From NCBI GenBank assembly GCA_964597685.1, contig CAZQZC010000085.1:1-10704 (forward strand): a stretch of DNA of 10,704 nucleotides. Direction: 5' to 3'. The DNA comes from JBCBTJ01 sp964597685. GTDB lineage: Bacteria; Pseudomonadota; Alphaproteobacteria; Caulobacterales; Hyphomonadaceae. Both the position numbers and the translations under genes were made by a program. Below are positions 1 to 5,989 of the stretch, in pieces (within the stretch, counting starts at the first letter, position 1; every line of letters starts with the position of its first letter). The notes beneath the pieces were generated by a model. It ran no database searches and had not been told where the DNA came from. It was given only the letters and a program-made list of their open reading frames with translations.

Positions 1-1688
1 AGCCTGATTTCGCCCTGCTGCTCGACGGCCTTGAGGCTGAACGGGAACAAGGCATCACGATCGACGTCGCCTACCGGTTCTTCGCCACTGAGAAACGCAA
101 ATTCATCGTCGCCGACACGCCCGGCCACGAGCAATACACCCGCAACATGGCGACGGGGGCGTCCACCGCCGACTTGGCCGTGATCCTGGTCGATTCCCGC
201 AGGGGCGTGCTGCCGCAGACCTTGCGCCACACCTATATCTGCCACCTCCTGGGTATTCCCCACGTGGTCGTCGCGGTGAACAAGATGGATCTGGTCGACC
301 ATTCTCGGTCGCGTTTCCATGAGATCACGGCGGATTATTTGCGTGTCGCGGAGACGCTGGGCTTCGAGACGATAACGCCGATTCCCTTGTCGGCTCGATA
401 TGGCGAGAACCTGACCCATCGGTCTGAAAAGATGGATTGGTTCACGGGGCCGACGCTTCTGGAGCATCTGGAGGCGGTTCCCCTTGAGCGGGACCACGCT
501 TCGGGCGCGTTCCGCTTTCCCGTTCAATGGGTCAACCGCCCGCACCTCGACTTTCGGGGATTTTCCGGGACCCTCGTCTCCGGCGCGGCCAAGGTCGGCG
601 ATCCTGTCATCGTTGCAAAATCGGGACAGCAATCGACCATTAAGGCGATCGTCACGGCTGACGGCGATCGCGACCGGGCCGAAGCGGGCGACGCCGTCAC
701 CCTGACGCTGAACGATGAGATCGACATCTCGCGCGGCGACATCCTGGTCGACGCCCAGAGCCGGCCGGAAGTTTCAACGCAATTCGCCGCCAATGTCATC
801 TGGATGGACGAGGACGAGATGAAGCCCGGGCGGCCTTATCTTCTGAAGCTCGCCGGCCAGACGGTTCCCGCGACGATCACCCTGCTGAAGCACAAGATCG
901 ACGTGAACAGCCTGGACGAGAAGCCTGGCCGCACGCTCGCCATGAATGAGATCGCGCTCTGCAATCTTGAGGTCGCCCAGCCCATCGCTTTCGATCCCTA
1001 TGGCGATGTGCGGGAATTGGGCGCGTTTGTCCTGATTGACCGGTTCACCAACCAAACCGCCGGCGCGGGCATGATCGAGTTTGGCCTGCGTCGCGCGTCG
1101 AACATCCATCATCACCACATGGATGTCTCAAAGTCGCGACGTGCCGTGATGAAGGGGCAGAAGCCCTGCATCCTCTGGTTCACCGGGCTGTCGGGCGCCG
1201 GCAAGTCGACGGTGGCGAACCTGGTCGAAGCGAAGCTGACCGAGCAGGGCCTGCACACCTACTCCCTCGACGGCGACAATGTCCGCCACGGCATCAACAA
1301 GGATTTGGGCTTCACGGACGCTGACAGGGTGGAGAACATCCGCCGGATTGGCGAGGTTGGCAAATTGTTCGTCGACGCCGGCCTCATCGTGACCTGTTCG
1401 TTCATCTCGCCTTTCCGGGCTGAGCGGCAATTGGTGCGCGATCTTGTTGACGCTGAGGAATTCGTTGAGATCTTCGTCGACGCGCCCTTGGAGGTTTGCA
1501 TCGAGCGCGATCCGAAGGGACTGTACAAGAAAGCCCAAGCCGGCGAGATCAAAAACTTCACGGGCTTCGACTCGCCGTATGAGTCGCCCGAGACGCCCGA
1601 TCTGCGCCTCGATACGACAAGCGGCTCGCCGGAAGAGCTCGCCGATCAAGTGATCGCCTTCCTGCGTTCCAATGGCTATGTCGGTTAA
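1..1688 (+). CDS. cysNC: Bifunctional sulfate adenylyltransferase subunit 1 / adenylylsulfate kinase (CysN-CysC fusion), 5' end missing
   Basis: The reading frame is open from the left edge (first whole codon at 3), so the start and the G1 P-loop of the GTPase lie outside; 561 residues are visible, probably some 60-70 short of full length. The CysN part shows G2 (GITIDVAYR), G3 DTPGH (nt 114-128), G4 NKMD (nt 279-290) and the G5-like SAR, followed by EF-Tu-like beta-barrel domains. A linker with four consecutive histidines (about nt 1104-1118) leads into the CysC kinase, whose P-loop GLSGAGKST is at nt 1185-1211, followed by DGDNVRHG and the CSFISPFRAER segment. In this family CysN with CysD makes APS from sulfate and ATP at the cost of GTP, and CysC phosphorylates APS to PAPS in the cytoplasm. 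cysD would be expected just upstream, outside the window. PAPS is the donor needed by the two sulfotransferases at 8067-9722. No disruption is seen. Confidence 0.96.
   Translation, partial: PDFALLLDGLEAEREQGITIDVAYRFFATEKRKFIVADTPGHEQYTRNMATGASTADLAVILVDSRRGVLPQTLRHTYICHLLGIPHVVVAVNKMDLVDHSRSRFHEITADYLRVAETLGFETITPIPLSARYGENLTHRSEKMDWFTGPTLLEHLEAVPLERDHASGAFRFPVQWVNRPHLDFRGFSGTLVSGAAKVGDPVIVAKSGQQSTIKAIVTADGDRDRAEAGDAVTLTLNDEIDISRGDILVDAQSRPEVSTQFAANVIWMDEDEMKPGRPYLLKLAGQTVPATITLLKHKIDVNSLDEKPGRTLAMNEIALCNLEVAQPIAFDPYGDVRELGAFVLIDRFTNQTAGAGMIEFGLRRASNIHHHHMDVSKSRRAVMKGQKPCILWFTGLSGAGKSTVANLVEAKLTEQGLHTYSLDGDNVRHGINKDLGFTDADRVENIRRIGEVGKLFVDAGLIVTCSFISPFRAERQLVRDLVDAEEFVEIFVDAPLEVCIERDPKGLYKKAQAGEIKNFTGFDSPYESPETPDLRLDTTSGSPEELADQVIAFLRSNGYVG
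1685..1688. other. Overlapping convergent stop codons (shared TTAA)
   Basis: The four-base palindrome TTAA holds both stops: TAA of cysNC on the plus strand (1686-1688) and TAA of the permease on the minus strand (1685-1687). There is therefore no room for a conventional intergenic terminator between these two genes, and I see no GC-rich hairpin with a T-run close by on either side. Confidence 0.9.
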
Positions 1689-3409
1689 AGGTGAAGAAGG
1701 CTGATCGCCGATAACGCCGCTGCGGCGTAGAAAACGAGTACGACTCCGCCGAGCCGCAGGAAGTCGCCAAACGTGTAATCCCCTGGAGACATGACCAAAA
1801 GGTGGGTTTGGTAGCCGAACGGCATCAGGAAGCTCGCCGACGCGCCATAGGCGACCGCGAGGGCGAAGGCTTCCGGCGGCGCGCCAACCTGCGCCGCGGT
1901 GGCGAGTCCGATGGGCAAAGCGGCGAGCGCGGCGGCGGCGTTCGACGTCAATTCGGTCAGAAGCCACGCCAGGCCGAAGATCAGCGCAAGCGCAACAATT
2001 GGCGTCGCCCCGTTCGCAGCGGCGCCGATGAAGCCCGCGATCAAGTCCGCGACGCCTGAGGAGACCAGATGGTCCGACAGGGTCAGAGCGCCCCACAACG
2101 CAATGCCAAGGGTGAAGGGGAAGTTTCGCGCCACGTGGTTCGGCGACAGCCAGCCAAAGACGACACTGGAAACAGCCAAAAGAAATGCGAGCAAGGCGAA
2201 CGACGCCGCCTGGCTTAGGGCGAGGACGACAAAAACCAGAAACGCACCCGTCGCGAAGATGGCTTCACGGCCCGTCAGGTCGCGCGATGTGGGCGCGCCG
2301 GCTTCTAGAACATGAAGGTTGGGCTTCACATTGTCCCGCTTCGCAAAGTCCGGCCCGCCGGCGAGCAACAAGAGATCGCCGGACCGCAACGTAATCGAGC
2401 CGAGCTTGCCTGAGAGGCGCTCTTGCCCGCGCCTGATTGCGAGGACGGATGCATTGAAGCGCGCGCGAAACCCAGCCGTTTTCAAGGTCCGCCCCGCCAA
2501 GATCGAGTCGGCCGACACAACCGCGCGGTAGAGGTTCGCATCGCGTCCCGGACCCGGAAGCGTCTCAATTGTGAGGCCTTGGAAATTCATTATTTCATCG
2601 ATCTGACGTCCGTCGCCGACGAAGATCAGGACATCGCCGGCTTCGATCACCTCGTCCGGAGACACCGGTGCGATCACGCGTTTCCCACGCACGATCTCCG
2701 CCAGGTAAAAGCCTTGCAGGTCGCGGATCCGGTTCTGCGCGATCGATCGTCCAACAAGCGGCGAGCCCGGATCAACCTTCGCCTCAACGTGGTAATCCTC
2801 CGTATCGTCGCTCGCTGGTTCTTGCGGCCGTTTCAAGATACGCGGCGCGAAGAGAAACAGAGCTGTGAAAACGGCTGCGACGACGAAAATCCCGGCCGAG
2901 GCGAAGTGGCCGACATCGAGGTTCACCCCGGATCCACGTGCGGCTTCGACCACGAGAAGGCTGGCCGACGTCCCGAACGGCGTCAGCAAGCCGCCGGCGA
3001 GGGCCATGTAAGAGAGCGGCATCAGAAGATCATGCGCCGAAGTGTCCTGTCGGTTCGACGCTGGACCGATAAACGCGCCTACGACTGCGGTGTTCGGCAC
3101 CACAGACGAGACGAGCCCGACAGCGCCCAGGAAACGAGCCAGCGTTCGACGCAAGCCTTGCGGGTTTCGCGCGAACAGCATGCGGCGCAGCCAGGCGATC
3201 CGCGACAGAACCGAGGAGAAGACGACAAGGCTGATCACGGCGACCAAAGCGGGATGCGCGGCCAGTTTCAGCACGTGCTCGAAGTCGCTGCGCCCCGTTG
3301 CGACGACGGCGAGGATGAAGGCGAGAAACGCCGCAGGCGCAGGCGCGCGGCCGCTCGCCAAAGTCGCCAAAAGCGCGGCGACGAGCGCCAGATCGAAAGC
3401 GAGGCTCAT
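1685..3409 (-). CDS. SLC13-family (DASS) anion permease with two RCK_C/TrkA_C domains, probable sulfate transporter
   Basis: This 574-residue membrane protein has the split layout of the family: hydrophobic segments at about 1-190, a soluble middle at about 200-370, and further membrane segments at about 380-574. The first half carries SSVVPNTAVV (101-110) and LLTPFGTSASLL (141-152). The second half carries the matching LTELTSNAAAA (485-495) and MPFGYQTHLLVMSPGDY (529-545), typical SLC13 substrate/sodium-site hairpins. The soluble middle looks like two tandem RCK_C units, each with a G-R-(S/T)-(I/L) start and an AGDVLIFVG or SGDLLLLAG core. Relatives of this layout include the SAC1/SLT sulfate transporters, so sulfate is the likely substrate here, supported by the adjacent cysNC; another anion is possible. 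The ATG at 3407-3409 has no good Shine-Dalgarno site, but no better in-frame start was found. The gene lies 36 bp downstream of the PMM/PGM gene and is probably co-transcribed with it. Its stop overlaps the cysNC stop. Confidence 0.88.
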   Translation of the reverse strand: MSLAFDLALVAALLATLASGRAPAPAAFLAFILAVVATGRSDFEHVLKLAAHPALVAVISLVVFSSVLSRIAWLRRMLFARNPQGLRRTLARFLGAVGLVSSVVPNTAVVGAFIGPASNRQDTSAHDLLMPLSYMALAGGLLTPFGTSASLLVVEAARGSGVNLDVGHFASAGIFVVAAVFTALFLFAPRILKRPQEPASDDTEDYHVEAKVDPGSPLVGRSIAQNRIRDLQGFYLAEIVRGKRVIAPVSPDEVIEAGDVLIFVGDGRQIDEIMNFQGLTIETLPGPGRDANLYRAVVSADSILAGRTLKTAGFRARFNASVLAIRRGQERLSGKLGSITLRSGDLLLLAGGPDFAKRDNVKPNLHVLEAGAPTSRDLTGREAIFATGAFLVFVVLALSQAASFALLAFLLAVSSVVFGWLSPNHVARNFPFTLGIALWGALTLSDHLVSSGVADLIAGFIGAAANGATPIVALALIFGLAWLLTELTSNAAAALAALPIGLATAAQVGAPPEAFALAVAYGASASFLMPFGYQTHLLVMSPGDYTFGDFLRLGGVVLVFYAAAALSAISLLHL

Positions 3410-3441
3410 GGCGAGGTGGAGACGAATGTCCGGTGGCTGAC

Positions 3442-3454
3442 GAAATCAGATTTC
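3442..3454. repeat. Perfect inverted repeat GAAATC-A-GATTTC at the 3' end of the PMM/PGM gene
   Basis: Six-base arms separated by one base span the PMM/PGM stop codon (3446-3448) just before the 36-bp gap to the permease gene. The same place can also be read as a slightly larger hairpin with arms AATCAG and CTGATT and a five-base loop (3444-3460). The half-site GAAATC is the same as in the inverted repeat at 5023-5041, upstream of the same gene. It may be a protein-binding site or a weak mRNA hairpin. Single copies of this hexamer also occur elsewhere in the window, so chance is a real possibility. Confidence 0.3.
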
Positions 3455-4963
3455 CTGATTGTACTCGCCGACCTCAGCGTGCTGTGCAAGGCGCGGCTTC
3501 ACCTCCTTGTGGAAGAGGTCGCGCATATCCTCTTCGCTGCGCATGCTTTCGACGACCACCACGAGTTCTGGCTTGTTGGACGAGGCGCGGGCCAGGACCC
3601 AGGAGCCGTCCTCCAGCGTCACCCGCGCGCCGTTGACCGTATTCACGTCGACAACCTTTCGGCCCAGGACCTCAGCGCCGTTGAGGCCTTCATATTCCGC
3701 GACAATACGCTTGATGACGTCGTACTTAACCTCGTCGCCGCAATGGGGCGACATGGTGAGGGACGTATAGGCGACGCCAAGCTCGGACTTCAGATCGGCG
3801 AGGGTCTTGTTGGGATTGCGGTCGAGCATGGCGAGCACAGCCTTCGCCGCGACCAGCCCGTCATCGTAGCCGAGGCCGATTGGCGGGCGGAAGAAGAAGT
3901 GTCCCGACTTTTCGAAACCGGCCAGCGCGTCGAGGTCTGTCGTGCGCCGTTTGATATAGGAATGGCCGGTTTTGAAATAGTCGACACGGGCCCCGTTTTC
4001 GCGAAGCACGGGATCGGTCTTGTAGAGACCGGTCGATTTCACGTCGACGACGAAGGTTGTGTTCGGGTGCTGTCGTGAAAGGTCCCGCGCCAGCATCAGG
4101 CCGATCTTGTCGGCGAAGATCTCCTCGCCCGTATTGTCGACCACGCCGCAGCGGTCGCCGTCTCCGTCAAAGCCGAGCGCCACGTCCGCGCCGTGCTCTT
4201 TGACCGCCGCGGCCATGGCGTGGAGCATGTCGGCGTCTTCGGGGTTTGGATTGTACTTCGGAAACGCCCAATCGAGATCGCAATCCATCTCAATCACATC
4301 CGCGCCCATCGCGCGCAGGGCGTCCGGCGCGAACACCCCCGCCGTGCCATTGCCACAGGCCGCAATGACTTTGAGGGGGCGGCTGAGCTTCAAGCCTTCG
4401 GCCGCGGCGGCGATGTATTTTTCTCGGATTCCGTCGACCTGGAATCCGCCGCCTCCGGCGCGGGGCTGGAAGGCGCCGGAGAGCACGATCTCTTTCAGCC
4501 GGCCCATTTCATCGGGGCCGAATGTCAGCGGGCGATTGGCGCCCATCTTCACACCGGTCCAGCCGTTTTCGTTGTGGCTGGCCGTCACCATGGCGCAGCA
4601 GGGCGCGTCAAGCTCGAACTGAGACCAATACACCATCGGGCTGAGCGCGAGGCCGATATCCAGAACCTGGCAGCCCCCCTGGACAAGCCCAAGGGTCAGC
4701 GCGGTCTTGATCGATTGCGAAATGGAGCGGAAATCATGTCCGGTCACCACTTTCGGTTCGACGCCAAGCTCGTGAAACAGGGTCGCCATGCCGAGGCCGA
4801 GCGCTTGAACGCCCTTAAGGTTGAGCTCCGGCGGCTTTGGGTGGCCGATCCCGTTGAACCACCACCGAGCGTCGTATTCCCGAAATCCCGTGGGTTTGAC
4901 GAGGGGTAGCGTTTCGAACTCGAGCGTGTTCGCAGCGATGTCGGCGCGCGGCGCGGGAAGCAT
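3446..4963 (-). CDS. Phosphomannomutase/phosphoglucomutase (alpha-D-phosphohexomutase family)
   Basis: The 505-residue protein carries all four signature loops of the family. They are the phosphoserine loop TASHN (127-131, S129 the phosphorylated serine), the metal-binding loop DGDGDR (266-271), the sugar-recognition loop EKSGH (351-355) and the phosphate-binding segment RASSNKPE (459-466). These enzymes move phosphate between C6 and C1 of mannose or glucose in the cytoplasm, feeding GDP-mannose or UDP-glucose synthesis; which sugar is preferred cannot be read from the motifs. The length is slightly above the usual 450-470. The start is an ATG with GGAGG at 4971-4975, eight bases upstream, and a promoter candidate lies at 4990-5018. 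It is the first gene of a probable two-gene operon with the permease. In this setting it plausibly supplies a sugar-1-phosphate for the glycosyltransferase encoded at 5990-7939. Confidence 0.95.
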   Translation of the reverse strand: MLPAPRADIAANTLEFETLPLVKPTGFREYDARWWFNGIGHPKPPELNLKGVQALGLGMATLFHELGVEPKVVTGHDFRSISQSIKTALTLGLVQGGCQVLDIGLALSPMVYWSQFELDAPCCAMVTASHNENGWTGVKMGANRPLTFGPDEMGRLKEIVLSGAFQPRAGGGGFQVDGIREKYIAAAAEGLKLSRPLKVIAACGNGTAGVFAPDALRAMGADVIEMDCDLDWAFPKYNPNPEDADMLHAMAAAVKEHGADVALGFDGDGDRCGVVDNTGEEIFADKIGLMLARDLSRQHPNTTFVVDVKSTGLYKTDPVLRENGARVDYFKTGHSYIKRRTTDLDALAGFEKSGHFFFRPPIGLGYDDGLVAAKAVLAMLDRNPNKTLADLKSELGVAYTSLTMSPHCGDEVKYDVIKRIVAEYEGLNGAEVLGRKVVDVNTVNGARVTLEDGSWVLARASSNKPELVVVVESMRSEEDMRDLFHKEVKPRLAQHAEVGEYNQEI

Positions 4964-4989
4964 GGCTTATCCTCCAATGTCCGACCGCC

Positions 4990-5018
4990 CTTAGACCGCA
5001 GGCGCACGGGCCTGACAA
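4990..5018 (-). promoter_or_regulatory. Candidate sigma-70-type promoter for the PMM/PGM-permease operon
   Basis: On the minus strand there is TTGTCA (5013-5018; 5 of 6 to TTGACA), a 17-base spacer, then TCTAAG (4990-4995; 4 of 6 to TATAAT). Transcription would begin near 4983, leaving a leader of about 20 bases containing the GGAGG at 4971-4975. Position, spacing and leader length all fit; the -10 match is modest. An inverted repeat begins five bases upstream of the -35 box. Confidence 0.5.
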
Positions 5019-5022
5019 GGAT

Positions 5023-5041
5023 GGAAATCGATTGGATTTCC
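5023..5041. repeat. Perfect inverted repeat in the divergent intergenic region, possible operator
   Basis: The arms GGAAATC (5023-5029) and GATTTCC (5035-5041) are perfect complements separated by GATTG. The element sits between the divergent PMM/PGM gene and the gene at 5077, just upstream of the candidate -35 box of the former and 35 bp before the start of the latter. It could therefore bind a regulator controlling both. No regulator is encoded in the window. The position argues for an operator, but the evidence is the symmetry alone. Confidence 0.4.
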
Positions 5042-5062
5042 GGGCTATGTGACGGATCGAAA

Positions 5063-5068
5063 AAGGGG
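5063..5068 (+). promoter_or_regulatory. Ribosome binding site supporting a GTG start at 5077
   Basis: The purine tract AAGGGG lies eight bases before the GTG at 5077-5079. No ATG in this frame lies closer to a Shine-Dalgarno-like sequence, so the GTG is taken as the start. Confidence 0.5.
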
Positions 5069-5076
5069 TTTGAACG

Positions 5077-5985
5077 GTGACAGACACCAGCGCGCTGATC
5101 GCGACCAAGCTCAAGGAGATGGGACCGTTGCTGGGCAAGGAGATCGCCCTCGCCGTGCGGGGACATCCCTATCTCGCACTCTGGCAGGCGTGCTTCTCCG
5201 ATCCGCAATTTCAATTGTCGTTCTTCTCGCGATACTATCTGCGCTATGACATTACGCGCGAAGACCAGGTGCGGCTCAGCCCTTCTATACTTCGCGATTT
5301 TCTCTCCTTTACGCTCGTTTCCCTCGCAGGCCAGCGCGATCAAGTGATCGAACGCCAAGCGGTGTTGAGCAACGCTCATCGCGAGATCAGCATGTGGAAG
5401 ATCGGGATCGCCTCAGAGATCTTGAAGTCGGTCTTGGCGACGGTTCCAAGGGATCGCCATGACCGCCTTTGCGCTTTTGTGGCGGGCGATCTGACCTATT
5501 TCCTGGGGCATAACGAGCCGCGGGAGGTTGCGTCCGTCGGCGAGATGGTGTCGGGCTCCGACATCGACATCGTGATCGTCCATGACGGTTTGGAAGACGA
5601 GCACGCCGCCGCGATCGACGCGGGGGTCGCCCGACATAAAAGCTACTACCTGCGCCACCCGGATTACCGTCAGGAGGTGGACTATGTCGTCAAAAGTCGA
5701 GCGACCATGTTCGAACAACTCCATTACAGCGACATTCATGAGAAGATCGCCAGCAAAATCGCTTATGAATCCCTCTTCATTGCAGGCTCTGTTGAATTGT
5801 ACGGATCGATCAAGGACCGCATGGCGTCGTCCGGCGTGAACCGCTTGATCGAATTGGACTTTGAGCACGGACTTGAAGACCGCAAACGCGCCATGCGAAC
5901 CTTGCTTCTCGCCGACACCGCCTCGATCGATCGCGAAACAGAGTCGCTGTTCTTCTTCTCCCAAGAACGCGTAGAGTTCGCCTAG
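5077..5985 (+). CDS. Uncharacterised protein with a nucleotidyltransferase-like GSDID motif
   Basis: I do not recognise the family of this 302-residue soluble protein. It has an alpha-helical-looking N-terminal part (about 1-125). It then has a segment resembling a polymerase-beta-type nucleotidyltransferase: FVAGDLTYF (135-143), then GSDIDIVIVHDGL (160-172) with D162 and D164 as candidate metal ligands, and QEVDYVV (199-205) with D202 as a possible third carboxylate. In the classical fold a G-S pair precedes the D-x-D by about 10 residues. Here the G-D at 137-138 lies 24 residues upstream, so either the loop is enlarged or the G-S at 160-161 takes that role. There is no signal peptide or membrane segment. 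The start is GTG. The gene is divergent from PMM/PGM and ends 4 bp from the convergent glycosyltransferase gene. A nucleotidyl-transfer role in glycan or precursor modification is a guess from context; an inactive or regulatory fold is equally possible. Confidence 0.75.
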   Translation: MTDTSALIATKLKEMGPLLGKEIALAVRGHPYLALWQACFSDPQFQLSFFSRYYLRYDITREDQVRLSPSILRDFLSFTLVSLAGQRDQVIERQAVLSNAHREISMWKIGIASEILKSVLATVPRDRHDRLCAFVAGDLTYFLGHNEPREVASVGEMVSGSDIDIVIVHDGLEDEHAAAIDAGVARHKSYYLRHPDYRQEVDYVVKSRATMFEQLHYSDIHEKIASKIAYESLFIAGSVELYGSIKDRMASSGVNRLIELDFEHGLEDRKRAMRTLLLADTASIDRETESLFFFSQERVEFA

Positions 5986-5989
5986 CGCG

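Noticed and set aside
1104..1118. The run of four histidines in CysNC as a metal-binding site or an engineered tag.
   Set aside because: It lies in the linker between the two enzyme domains, where the family normally has a short N-I-H segment; a natural linker variant explains it.
1128..2096. A 322-codon reverse open frame over the cysNC end and the permease end.
   Set aside because: It overlaps the APS-kinase domain on the other strand and the permease in another frame, and its translation shows no recognisable domain.
2423..4078. A 551-codon forward open frame across the permease and PMM/PGM genes.
   Set aside because: It lies antisense to two genes with complete family motifs and its translation is a low-complexity arginine-rich string; it is a product of high GC.
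4193..5379. Open frames of about 210-240 codons on both strands around the PMM/PGM start.
   Set aside because: They conflict with the motif-supported PMM/PGM gene, and the reverse one also runs across the intergenic region and antisense to the start of the gene at 5077; no Shine-Dalgarno or domain supports them.
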